Source: Streptomyces rhizoryzae (GTDB lineage Bacteria; Actinomycetota; Actinomycetes; Streptomycetales; Streptomycetaceae). From it: a stretch of DNA of 64,000 nucleotides. The position numbers and the translations under genes were made by a program. Where the stretch lies: NCBI RefSeq assembly GCF_023155275.1, contig NZ_JALMUV010000026.1, positions 1 to 64,000 on the forward strand, in the 5' to 3' direction. The notes below the pieces were generated by a model. That model was not told the DNA's origin and did no database searches. It saw only the letters and a list, made by a program, of their open reading frames with translations. How positions within the stretch are numbered: the first letter of the stretch is position 1; each line of letters opens with the position of its first letter. Of this stretch, positions 42,981 through 51,162 are shown piece after piece.

Positions 42981-43278
42981 GGGCACCTCCTGGGGCCGGC
43001 CCCGGCGCGGGGCTCCGGTACGGGTGGGGGCGGTCTGGCGTCCGGGGCGGGCGATCCGGTGCCGGCCGGCGGGCGGCCTGGTGGCAGGGGCGTGTGGGGG
43101 AAGGGTCTGGGGACAGGGTGCGCGGGGCAGGGGGTCGGTACGCGGGTTGGCCGGGAAATTGACGTCGTGTGTACGCGGGGCGGGGGGATTCTGACGTGTT
43201 CCTGACGCGGGGGCCGGGTGCCGGATGGTTCCGGACGCGCCCCTGGGGGTGGGGGGTGCGGGGTATGTGTTGCATACT

Positions 43279-43317
43279 CGCTCCTCGTCGCCCGGGTTCC
43301 CGGGCACACGAGGAGCG
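43279..43317 (+). promoter_or_regulatory. Strong hairpin in the kimA leader
   Basis: CGCTCCTCGT (43279-43288) pairs with ACGAGGAGCG (43308-43317), and inside it GCCCGGG pairs with CCCGGGC around a two-base loop. This gives a stem of 17 pairs with a small internal loop. CATACT just upstream is a possible -10, so the RNA may begin with or just before this structure. Confidence 0.55.
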
Positions 43318-43427
43318 AAAGGGGACAGATAGCAACAGACGGGTGGGAAGCGGGTTCGTGCCTGGCGTCGTCGAGGCGGTGGCCCGGCGGTCGTACCGCT
43401 CATCCGTTTCGTTTTCCTGACTCCTTG

Positions 43428-43448
43428 TTCTCCGTTCTCCGTTCTCCG
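43428..43448. repeat. Triple TTCTCCG heptamer repeat
   Basis: Three perfect head-to-tail copies of TTCTCCG occupy 43428-43434, 43435-43441 and 43442-43448. Confidence 0.8.
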
Positions 43449-43786
43449 GGTTCCGCGCACGGCGCGGGCCGCGCGGTGCGCAGGCCCGGGGCGCAGGGCC
43501 TGGACGCGACGGCGGTGCCGCCGTCGGGTGCGGGCCGGGGCTTCGAGGCGTGGGCCGGGACCGGGCGGGCAACCGACCGGGCAGCGGCACCGGGCCGAGC
43601 GGTCGTCCGCCAGGACGTACCGACGGGACGAGCCGACAAGACCTACCGGCAGGACGAACCGGCGGCACGAACCGTCGGCCTCGGAGCCCGTCCCGCCCCC
43701 GACCTCACCCCCGACCTCCAACTCCCGACCCCGACCCCGACCAACCCCCCAACCAACCCCCCACCCCGCCCTCAGGCGCGGGGATG

Positions 43787-43819
43787 GATGAATGACGATC
43801 GGCAGGACGTGGCCGCATG
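43787..43819 (+). CDS. 10-codon ORF overlapping the kimA start
   Basis: ATG at 43787 opens a short frame encoding MNDDRQDVAA that ends in TGA at 43817-43819, overlapping the importer ATG as ATGA. The ribosome binding site is weak. It may couple translation, but chance is possible. Confidence 0.25.
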
Positions 43820-45787
43820 ACCAGTACGCAGGTGGACCCCACTCCGCCGCCCGCCGCCGCCGCACCGAGGTGGCGGTCCTGGCTGCTGGACGGACTCAGC
43901 GAGCAGCGTGCCCGCCACCCCGGGCCGCACGGGACGCCGCCCGCCGAGCACAAGGGGCACTCGTGGTGGCGGGTGATGTGCCTGACGGGTGTCGACTACT
44001 TCTCGACGCTCGGGTACCAGCCGGGTATCGCGGCGCTGGCGGCGGGGCTGCTGTCGCCGTTCGCGACGCTGGTGCTGATCGCGCTGACGCTGCTGGGCGC
44101 GCTGCCCGTCTACCGGCGGGTGGCCAAGGAGAGCCCGCACGGCGAGGGTTCGATCGCGATGCTGGAGCGGCTGCTGCCCTGGTGGGCGGGGAAGCTCCTG
44201 GTGCTGGTGCTGCTGGGGTTCGCGGCCACGGACTTCGTGATCACGATGACGCTGTCGGCGGCGGACGCCTCGGCCCATGTGGTGGAGAATCCTTTCGCCC
44301 CGGCGGCGCTGCACGGTGCGAACCTGTGGATCACGCTGGTGCTGCTCGCAGCGCTCGGGGCCGTCTTCCTCAAGGGCTTCCGGGAGGCGATCGGCATCGC
44401 GGTGGCGCTGGTGGGCGTCTACCTGGTGCTCAATGTGGTGGTGCTGGCCACGTCGGCGTGGCAGGTGCTGTCGCACCCGGTGGCGATCGGCAACTGGTGG
44501 GACGCGATGACCGCGCAGCATTCGTCGCCGCTGGCGGTGGTCGGGGTGGCGCTGCTGGTCTTCCCGAAGCTGGCGCTGGGCATGTCCGGTTTCGAGACCG
44601 GTGTGGCGGTGATGCCGCAGGTGCGTGGTGGCGCGGGCGACACGGCGGAGAAGCCGGCGGGCCGGATCCGGGACACCCGGCGGCTGCTGACCACCGCTGC
44701 GCTGATCATGAGTGGTTTCCTGCTGCTGTCGAGTCTGGCGACCACGATCCTGATCCCGCAGAAGGAGTTCGCGGCGGGCGGCGCGGCGAACGGGCGGGCG
44801 CTGGCGTATCTGGCGCACCAGCACCTGGGTGAGGCGTTCGGCACGGTCTACGACATCTCGACGATCGCGATCCTGTGGTTCGCGGGGGCGTCGGCGATGG
44901 CGGGGCTGCTGAACCTCGTCCCGCGGTATCTGCCGCGGTACGGCATGGCGCCGGAGTGGACCCGTGCGGTGCGGCCGCTGGTGCTGATCTTCCTGGCGAT
45001 CGCGTTCGGGATCACGATCGTGTTCGACGCGAGTGTGGACGGCCAGAGCGGGGCGTACGCGACGGGTGTGCTGGTGCTGATGCTGTCGGCGTCGTTCGCG
45101 TCGACGGTGGCGGCGCGGCACCGCGGGCACCGGGGCGCGGCCGTCGGGTTCGGGGCGATCACCTTGGTGTTCGGGTACACGCTGGTCACGAATGTGATCG
45201 AGCGGCCGGACGGTTTGAAGATCGCGCTGCTGTTCATCCTGGGGATCCTGCTGACCTCGTTCGCGTCGCGGGTGCACCGGGCGTTCGAGCTGCGGGCCGC
45301 GGACGTGGTGTTCGACGCGACGGCGGAGCGGCTGATCGAGGAGGCGATGGCGGCGGGGCCGCTGCGGGTGATCGCCAACGAGCCGCAGGAGCAGGACGCC
45401 GAGGACTACCGGGAGAAGGAGTACAGCCAGCGGGAGGAGACGCACATCCCCGACGGCGGGCCGGTGCTGTTCCTGGAGGTGCTGGTCGAGGACTCGTCGG
45501 ACTTCACCGCGGAGCTGCACGTGCACGGGGTGGAGCGGTACGGGACGCGGATCCTGCGGGTGGAGGGCGCGGGGGTGCCGAACACCCTGGCGGCGGTGCT
45601 GATGCGGCTGCGGGACCGTACGGGCCAGGTGCCGCACATCTACTTCAACTGGACGGAGGGGCATCCGCTGAGCCACCTGCTGCGGTTCCTGGTGTTCGGT
45701 GACGGGGAGGTGGCGCCGGTCACCCGGGAGGTGCTGCGGCGGGCGGAGCCGGATCTGCGGCGGCGGCCGCGGGTGCACGTGGGCTGA
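43817..45787 (+). CDS. kimA: KimA-type potassium importer (APC superfamily)
   Basis: The 656-residue protein has about 12 transmembrane segments and the KimA signature GVDYFSTLGYQPGIAALAAG (about 57-76) followed by PVYRRVAKESPHGEGSIAMLERLLPWW. KimA imports K+ with protons and is inhibited by c-di-AMP in Bacillus. The C-terminal cytoplasmic domain (about 490-650) is present. The ATG at 43817 agrees with the family start after a short N-terminal extension. A 15-bp intrinsic terminator follows the stop. No ydaO riboswitch, which controls Bacillus KimA, is recognised upstream. Confidence 0.88.
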   Translation: MTSTQVDPTPPPAAAAPRWRSWLLDGLSEQRARHPGPHGTPPAEHKGHSWWRVMCLTGVDYFSTLGYQPGIAALAAGLLSPFATLVLIALTLLGALPVYRRVAKESPHGEGSIAMLERLLPWWAGKLLVLVLLGFAATDFVITMTLSAADASAHVVENPFAPAALHGANLWITLVLLAALGAVFLKGFREAIGIAVALVGVYLVLNVVVLATSAWQVLSHPVAIGNWWDAMTAQHSSPLAVVGVALLVFPKLALGMSGFETGVAVMPQVRGGAGDTAEKPAGRIRDTRRLLTTAALIMSGFLLLSSLATTILIPQKEFAAGGAANGRALAYLAHQHLGEAFGTVYDISTIAILWFAGASAMAGLLNLVPRYLPRYGMAPEWTRAVRPLVLIFLAIAFGITIVFDASVDGQSGAYATGVLVLMLSASFASTVAARHRGHRGAAVGFGAITLVFGYTLVTNVIERPDGLKIALLFILGILLTSFASRVHRAFELRAADVVFDATAERLIEEAMAAGPLRVIANEPQEQDAEDYREKEYSQREETHIPDGGPVLFLEVLVEDSSDFTAELHVHGVERYGTRILRVEGAGVPNTLAAVLMRLRDRTGQVPHIYFNWTEGHPLSHLLRFLVFGDGEVAPVTREVLRRAEPDLRRRPRVHVG

Positions 45788-45821
45788 GTCCGCCCGGGTG
45801 CCCCGCGCCCGTCTCCCGTGC

Positions 45822-45856
45822 CGCTCGGCCGCCGGATCGCTTCCGGCGGCCGAGCG
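45822..45856. terminator. Intrinsic terminator after kimA
   Basis: A 15-bp perfect stem (45822-45836 with 45842-45856), a 5-base loop and a run CTTTTCTT after it give a classic Rho-independent terminator. It lies between convergent genes. Confidence 0.92.
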
Positions 45857-45936
45857 CTTTTCTTGGGGGCCGGGGGCCCGGCCGGTGGGGCGGGCGCCGG
45901 TGTCCGGGGGGAGGTGTCCGGCGCCCGCCGGTGCGG

Positions 45937-47157
45937 TCAGGGGGCCGCGATACCCGGGTAGAAGTCGCGGGGCCGGCCGCGGGCGTCCCTCAGGCGCCCG
46001 AGCAGGCCCGCGGGGTATTCGATGAGCCAGTAGCTGGCGGCGGCCGCGGGGAGTGCGGCGAGGAAGACGATCAGCAGGGCCCAGGGGAAGCCGGCCGGGC
46101 CGGGCGGCAGCAGTCCGGCGGTGTGCAGCAGGAGCATGACCGGCTCGTGCCAGATGAAGAGGGAGTAGCTGATCAGGCCGACGGCGGTGAGCCGGCGGGT
46201 GGTCAGGAAGCGGTTCCAGGCGGTGCGCCGGCGGACGTGGAGGGTGCTCAGGAGGAGCAGGGCCCACAGGGCGGCGGCGATCGGATGGTAGTAGGTGAAG
46301 GGGAAGCTCTCCGGGTCGGACCGGAGGGAGAGGGCGAACAGGCCGGCCAGGGCGAGCGCGGTGAGCGGCAGTGCGGCGCGCCGGGGCAGCCGGCCGCGGT
46401 CGCCGAGGGCGGCGAGCAGCACCGCCAGGGCCATGCCGGCCGCGAAGCCGCCGAAGCGGGCCTGCGGACCGAAGTAGGCGACCCAGTCGGTGTGCGGGAT
46501 GCCCAGGGCGTAGTGGGCGGCGGTGATCCAGGCCAGCGGTGCGGCGTAGAGGGCGAGGCAGCCGCCGAGCAGGAGGGCGGTCCGGCTGCGGCGGTGGCGC
46601 AGCCGGTGGCAGGTGCGGACGGCGAGCGGGCCGAGGGCGGCCAGGACGGCGTAGAAGAGGACTTCCAGGGAGAGGGACCAGGTCGGGCCGAGGGTGTAGA
46701 AGATCCGGTCCTGGTCGAAGACGTGGGTGAAGGTGAGGTGTTCGAGGAGGTCGCGCCAGTCGCCGGGGAGGGTGGGGTTGCGGGTGGCCCAGACGGTGAG
46801 GACGGCGAGGAGGTAGAGCGGGAGGATGCGGACGGCGCGGCGGAAGAGGAAGGCGCGGGCCGGGCGGGTGGTGGTGCCGTCGAGGGCGGCGCGGGCGTAG
46901 GAGTGGGTGAGCAGGAAGGCGGAGAGGACGAAGAAGAGGTCGATGACTTCGAGGGAGAGCAGGGCGTCGAGGGCGGGGTTGTCGACGGGTGGGTGGGCGC
47001 CGGCGGCGTCGTAGGCGGTGTACTGCTGCCAGACGTGGAAGGCGACGGTGCTGAGGGCGGCGAGGCCGCGGAGGCCGTCGATGTCGCGGGCGCGGCGGTG
47101 CGGGGCCTGCGGGGCGGGCCGGGCTGCGGGCGGGGCGGTGGCGGTGGCGGTGGTCAT
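45937..47157 (-). CDS. Acyltransferase-3 family membrane protein (OafA-like)
   Basis: The 406-residue protein has about ten hydrophobic segments and the family motif near the start RDIDGLRGLAALSTVAFHVW, with the conserved histidine H41. Acyltransferase-3 enzymes move acetyl or longer acyl groups to sugars or polysaccharides. The ATG at 47157 overlaps the stop of the glycosyltransferase by ATGA, so it is translated with that enzyme and probably decorates its product. It is the downstream gene of a two-gene operon. A terminator beyond the stop is shared with kimA. Confidence 0.93.
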   Translation of the reverse strand: MTTATATAPPAARPAPQAPHRRARDIDGLRGLAALSTVAFHVWQQYTAYDAAGAHPPVDNPALDALLSLEVIDLFFVLSAFLLTHSYARAALDGTTTRPARAFLFRRAVRILPLYLLAVLTVWATRNPTLPGDWRDLLEHLTFTHVFDQDRIFYTLGPTWSLSLEVLFYAVLAALGPLAVRTCHRLRHRRSRTALLLGGCLALYAAPLAWITAAHYALGIPHTDWVAYFGPQARFGGFAAGMALAVLLAALGDRGRLPRRAALPLTALALAGLFALSLRSDPESFPFTYYHPIAAALWALLLLSTLHVRRRTAWNRFLTTRRLTAVGLISYSLFIWHEPVMLLLHTAGLLPPGPAGFPWALLIVFLAALPAAAASYWLIEYPAGLLGRLRDARGRPRDFYPGIAAP

Positions 47158-49523
47158 CGGTGGGCCTTTGCGGTGGTGGTGCGGCCGCGGGGGGTGACGC
47201 GCCAGCGGCGGTCGCCGAGGGCCTCCTTGAGGTGGGCCTGGCGGGCGACCATGTTCTTGAAGTGGCTGTAGAAGACGGTCGAGACCAGGAGGTAGGACCA
47301 GAACCAGCGGCGGCGGGCGCGGAGTTCGGGGACGGCCAGGCGCCAGGCGAAGAGGGCCTGGACGGGGCCGGCGCCGAGGGTGAGGAGGAGGGCGAGGACG
47401 CAGAGCGGTACGGCCCAGTCGAGGTGCTGGGGGCCGCCGGCCTTCCAGGCGGCGTAGCCGAGGACGGGGAGGATCTGGAGGGTGAGCCAGGGCTGGATCT
47501 CGCGCCAGCCGAGGAGGGCGAGCAGCCCCAGCTTCTGACGTACCGTCAGGACGGGTGAGCGCAGGCCGGTCCAGAGGTGCTTGAGGGAGACCTGGAGCCA
47601 GCCCTGGGCCCAGCGGGAGCGCTGGTTCCACAGGGCGGTCAGGGTGGTGGGGGCCAGTTCGCGGGAGAGCAGGGTGCGGTCGACGGCGATGCGGGCGCCG
47701 GTGGTCAGGGCGCGCAGGGTGGAGTCGATGTCCTCGGTGAGCATCGAGCCGTGCATGCGGGTGCGGGCGAGGAGGTCGGTGCGCCAGAAGCCGTTGGAGC
47801 CGCCGAAGACGCCGAAGCCGTGGAGCCGGGTGCGGCCGGGGTGGCTGACGGCGTAGATGGCCTCGAATTCGACGGCGACGAGGCGGGCGGTGCGGGAGCT
47901 GTCGCCGTTGCGGACGACGCAGTGGCCCTGGACGACGTCGTAGCCGTGGGAGAGCCAGTGCCAGGCGTTCCGGAAGGCGTCGGGGGCGGGGTGGTGGTCG
48001 GCGTCGAAGATGCCGACGAACTCGCCGCGGACGCGGGTGACGGCGGCGTTGACGTTCTGGGCCTTGGAGGTGGAGCCGGCGACGGGCAGCAGGACGAGGC
48101 GGGGGTCGCGGGCGGCGAGGGCGCGGAGGGTGTCCTCGACGGGGAGGGGGTGCGGGGTGTTGTAGGCGAGGACGATCTCCAGGTCGCCGGGGTAGTCCTG
48201 GCGGAGGAACGCCTCGACGGTGTCGACGAGGGTGGCGGCCTCGTTGGGGAGGTAGGCGGCGATGACGGCGCTGGCGGGCGGGTAGGGGGCGCCGGGCCGT
48301 TCGGGGCGGGGCGGGGCGTCGAGGGCGTAGAGGCATTCGAGGATGATCAGGAGCGCGGAGAGGACGAGTCCGGCGACGACCACCCAGTACATGGCGGAGC
48401 CGAGGTCCCAGCCGGCCCGGTACGCCTGCTGGTAGAGGACGAACGGCACACCGATGCCGAGGAGCAGGGACAGCACCGGGGAGAGGGCGAGGAGCGCGGG
48501 GCGGAGCAGGGCGCGGAGCGGGGGGCGGCGGTGCCGGTGGGGGGCTTCGCGCATCCAGGGGGCGTGGCGGACGGGGCGCAGGTCGCGGTGGCGGAGGGCT
48601 TCGCGGGCGGCGTCGCGGGCGCGGTCCGCGGCGTCGGCGGCGGTGGTGGCCTCGGTGAGCGGGAGCCAGCCGATGGCGGGGGTGAGGCGGACGTTCTCGT
48701 CGGCGATGACGAAGCGGGTGCCGGCGGCGGTGGTGGCGAGGGTGGCCAGGGCGCGGCGGGCGGTGTCCTCGTCGATGCCGGGGAGCAGCATCAGCAGGTG
48801 GCCGTCGCCGTCGTGGCCGAGCAGGTCGCAGGCGCCGCCGAGGTGTTCGGCGATGGCGGCGAGGCGTTCGGCGGTCTCGCGGCGGACGCGGGGGCCGAAC
48901 CGCTCCTCCAGGAGGGCGAGTTCGGCGACGCCGAGGGCGGCGAGGACGCCGCCGTGCCGGGCGGCTTCGGGGCGCCGGAGTTCGCGGTCGAGTTCGTCGA
49001 GGAAGTGGGTGCGGGAGTACAGGCCGGTGCGCGGGTCGCGGAGCAGGTGCTCGACGGGGACGGGGACGCGGCGGAGTTTGGCCTCGATGCGGGCGGAGAG
49101 TTCGTCGGGGTCCGAGGTCTCGGGTATGCAGTCGTCGGCGCCCCGGCGGAGCAGGTCGGCGGCGCCGGTGCGGCCGGCGGTGCCGCTGCCGGTGACCATG
49201 AGGAGGGGCAGGGCGCGGCCGGCGGGGTCGGTGCGGACGGCGCGGATGACGTCGGGGCCGGCGGGGTGGGTGCCGGGTTCGTGGAGGGCGACCACGGCGT
49301 CGGGGGCGGCCTGGCGGACGCCGGGTCCGGCCTCGCCGGGCGGGGCCTGGCTGACGTCGTGGCCGGTGGTGCGGAGGGTGTGGGTGAGGCGGTCCAGGCG
49401 GGGCCCGGGGGTGCCGATGACGAGGACGCGGCCGGCGGGGTGGGGGCCGGGGGCGGGGTGGTCGGTTCCGCCGAGCAGGGCCGTGGGTGAGCCCTGGGGG
49501 TGTGCGGGGTGCGAAGTGAGCAC
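47154..49523 (-). CDS. Membrane glycosyltransferase fused to degenerate REC and GGDEF domains
   Basis: The 789-residue protein starts with a REC-like domain (about 30-150) that lacks the phosphoacceptor aspartate and the later lysine, and a GGDEF-like domain (about 160-320) with HDGDG in place of GGDEF. Two transmembrane segments (about 345-395) lead to a processive family-2 glycosyltransferase (about 425-680) with D-A-D near 507, TED near 596 and QRSRW near 634, then three C-terminal membrane segments. It is a likely inner-membrane polysaccharide synthase whose activity could be controlled by its N-terminal pseudo-signalling domains. The GTG at 49523 overlaps nothing upstream. It is the first gene of an operon with an acyltransferase. 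Confidence 0.88.
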   Translation of the reverse strand: MLTSHPAHPQGSPTALLGGTDHPAPGPHPAGRVLVIGTPGPRLDRLTHTLRTTGHDVSQAPPGEAGPGVRQAAPDAVVALHEPGTHPAGPDVIRAVRTDPAGRALPLLMVTGSGTAGRTGAADLLRRGADDCIPETSDPDELSARIEAKLRRVPVPVEHLLRDPRTGLYSRTHFLDELDRELRRPEAARHGGVLAALGVAELALLEERFGPRVRRETAERLAAIAEHLGGACDLLGHDGDGHLLMLLPGIDEDTARRALATLATTAAGTRFVIADENVRLTPAIGWLPLTEATTAADAADRARDAAREALRHRDLRPVRHAPWMREAPHRHRRPPLRALLRPALLALSPVLSLLLGIGVPFVLYQQAYRAGWDLGSAMYWVVVAGLVLSALLIILECLYALDAPPRPERPGAPYPPASAVIAAYLPNEAATLVDTVEAFLRQDYPGDLEIVLAYNTPHPLPVEDTLRALAARDPRLVLLPVAGSTSKAQNVNAAVTRVRGEFVGIFDADHHPAPDAFRNAWHWLSHGYDVVQGHCVVRNGDSSRTARLVAVEFEAIYAVSHPGRTRLHGFGVFGGSNGFWRTDLLARTRMHGSMLTEDIDSTLRALTTGARIAVDRTLLSRELAPTTLTALWNQRSRWAQGWLQVSLKHLWTGLRSPVLTVRQKLGLLALLGWREIQPWLTLQILPVLGYAAWKAGGPQHLDWAVPLCVLALLLTLGAGPVQALFAWRLAVPELRARRRWFWSYLLVSTVFYSHFKNMVARQAHLKEALGDRRWRVTPRGRTTTAKAHR
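47535..47549 (-). repeat. TGACGG-N3-GTCA palindrome inside the glycosyltransferase gene
   Basis: CTGACGGTACGTCAG (minus strand) is the same palindrome class as the stop-codon copies, but here it is coding sequence (L-T-V-R-Q) and not a stop. Confidence 0.6.
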
Positions 49524-50034
49524 CTGGGGTGGTCCTTTCTGGTTTCCGGCAGGCGGAGCCCCGGCGCGGACCGGTGGGGACGGCGGGTCCCGGTGCGCCG
49601 TGCGCGGGCAGGGCGGAGCGACCGCCCGCCGGCGGTGGCGGGTCGGGGTGGCCGTCGGTCCGGGTGGTGGTGCGGGCCGGTGGCTTCCGGATGCGCGGGT
49701 GCGGGACAGTGACGGTCAGGCGGGCGGGCGCCGGTCGTGGGGTGGGCGCCGCGGCACCGGACTGCCTGTCAGGGTCATGACAGCCAGCAGCGCAACTGCG
49801 CGGTCAGCGTGGCCGGTTGACGCGCGGCGGGGCGGTGCGCCGGGCCGGGACGGGGCGCGGCGGGCGCGCGGGGCCGCGTCTGCGCCCGGCGGAAGAGGGG
49901 GCGGCGCGGTGCGGTGCGGCCTGCGCGGGCGCGGCCGGTGCGGCGGACTTCGGGCTCCGGACCGCGCGGGGGCGGTCGAGCGCGTATCGCATAGGAAGGG
50001 TCCCATCCTGATCGGATCGTGGGGGGAGGACCGG
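49524..50034. other. Intergenic region upstream of the glycosyltransferase
   Basis: No gene is convincing here. The region should contain the promoter for the minus-strand operon. It has CTGTCA-N6-TGACAG at 49766-49783 and otherwise G-rich sequence. Confidence 0.5.
49766..49783. promoter_or_regulatory. Operator-like palindrome upstream of the glycosyltransferase operon
   Basis: CTGTCA-GGGTCA-TGACAG has perfect 6-bp arms and lies about 240 bases upstream of the glycosyltransferase start, where a regulator could bind. Confidence 0.35.
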
Positions 50035-50376
50035 ATGTCAGGTGTACACCGGCCGGCCCCGCTCGGCAAGGCCCACCGGCATCCGCCAGCCTCTGCGAGC
50101 ACTGTGACACCGCACCTTCATCCACGTAACACCTTCATTACGGCCGGTCCTCGCGGCGGCCCCGAGGGGCGCTACCGCCCGGTAGGGGCCGTTCCCTCGG
50201 CTATAACCCGGTACGGGAGTTCTGAGCTGGAGGTTCGTACCTCTCGCCTATCTGTTAATCTGCCCGCCCCTGGACGTTCCTCCATGTCCCCCTCCACTCC
50301 TTTCACTCCCGTCACTCCCTTCCGCTCTGCCCGCACCCCTTTGCCCACCGGGTGCAGCGAGGTGTCGCGTACGTGA
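50035..50376 (+). CDS. Possible 113-residue upstream ORF coupled to the Xre-type gene
   Basis: ATG at 50035 is preceded by GGGGGGAGGA with normal spacing, and the frame ends in TGA overlapping the next gene as GTGA at 50373-50376. Those two signals suggest a real gene, but the third-codon-position pattern is not GC-biased and no domain is recognised. The region also holds the likely promoter of the Xre-type gene (AT-rich around 50195-50260), so this may be a transcript leader. Confidence 0.25.
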   Translation: MSGVHRPAPLGKAHRHPPASASTVTPHLHPRNTFITAGPRGGPEGRYRPVGAVPSAITRYGSSELEVRTSRLSVNLPAPGRSSMSPSTPFTPVTPFRSARTPLPTGCSEVSRT

Positions 50377-51092
50377 ACAGCGTTCCGTTCTCTCCCGCTC
50401 AGGCCCGGTCCGCCCGGGCCCGGGTCGGTCTGACCACCGGTCAGGTCGCCCAGTCCATGACCGCGTGCGGCGCCCCGGTGCGCCCCGAGGCGATCGAGGC
50501 GTGGGAGTTCGGCTCCCTGGTGCCCACCGAACCGCAGCTGTTCGCCCTGGCCGATGTGCTGTGGTGCCCGCCGGCGGTGCTGATGGGCGTGGAGCCGCGC
50601 ACCCTGGCCGAGCACCGGCTGGCCCGGCAGCTGAGCGTGGAGCGGCTGGCGCAGCTGGTCGGGATGGCGCCGGAGACGTACCGGGCGGCGGAGGCGGCCA
50701 ACGAGTGGTACGGCGACTACCGGCAGACCAAGGCTCTGGTGGAGGCGCTGGGGCTGTCGCTGCGGAAGCTGATCGGGGTGATGGGGCGGGTCGAGGAGCT
50801 GGCCGGCCACCTGCGGTCGGCCATCGAGGGCCGCTGGAAGTCGCACATCGCGCCGATCACCGAGATCACCACGCTGAACCGGACCCGGGTCGGCGACGCA
50901 CTGCGGGTGATGCACGGGGAGTTCGCGGAGTTCGCCGAGCGGTACATGGGGCATGTGGTGGCGCGGAACGCCGACGCCCGGCTGAAGGAGATCGCGGCCG
51001 AGCGGTCGGCGTACCTGCGGCGGCTGGTGGACCGCTTCTGGGAGCTGATCGGGGAAGCGGGCGAGGCGCCGCCGTTCAACTCCGTGCACTGA
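50373..51092 (+). CDS. Xre-type helix-turn-helix regulator
   Basis: The 239-residue protein has two helix-turn-helix-like regions in its first 130 residues: RSARARVGLTTGQVAQSMTA with EAIEAWEFGSLVPTEPQLFALADVLWC, and LSVERLAQLVGMAPETYRAAEAA. The C-terminal half is helical (EITTLNRTRVGDALRVMHGEFAEFAERYMGHVVAR). It probably binds DNA, and the target is unknown. The start is GTG at 50373, with GAGG about ten bases upstream. An in-frame GTG at 50352 is an alternative. It is convergent with a permease. Confidence 0.8.
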   Translation: MNSVPFSPAQARSARARVGLTTGQVAQSMTACGAPVRPEAIEAWEFGSLVPTEPQLFALADVLWCPPAVLMGVEPRTLAEHRLARQLSVERLAQLVGMAPETYRAAEAANEWYGDYRQTKALVEALGLSLRKLIGVMGRVEELAGHLRSAIEGRWKSHIAPITEITTLNRTRVGDALRVMHGEFAEFAERYMGHVVARNADARLKEIAAERSAYLRRLVDRFWELIGEAGEAPPFNSVH

Positions 51093-51109
51093 GGCGGCGG
51101 AAGGCGGCC

Positions 51110-51148
51110 GGACGGCGGCGCGGGGCCCGGCCGCCGCGTCCGCCGTCC
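51110..51148. terminator. Hairpin between regulator and permease
   Basis: GGACGGCGG (51110-51118) pairs with CCGCCGTCC (51140-51148), and the stem continues inward for five more pairs past a bulged base. It lies between convergent genes. Confidence 0.6.
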
Positions 51149-51162
51149 CGGGGTGGCCGGGT

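Larger units (their letters stand above)
42981..43816. other. Long structured divergent leader region
   Basis: The 836-base region between the four-TM gene and the potassium importer shows no convincing gene. It contains a 17-bp hairpin (43279-43317), GTATG/CATAC (43263-43277), three TTCTCCG repeats (43428-43448) and a 10-codon ORF overlapping the importer start. No ydaO-type (c-di-AMP) riboswitch consensus is recognisable. Confidence 0.55.

Noticed and set aside
42981..43816. c-di-AMP (ydaO) riboswitch upstream of kimA
   Set aside because: I looked for the conserved segments of this class and did not find them; only other hairpins are present.
43218..43820. 200-codon ORF in the kimA leader
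   Set aside because: It has low-complexity Pro/Arg composition, no ribosome binding site at its start and no domain; it spans hairpins and repeats.
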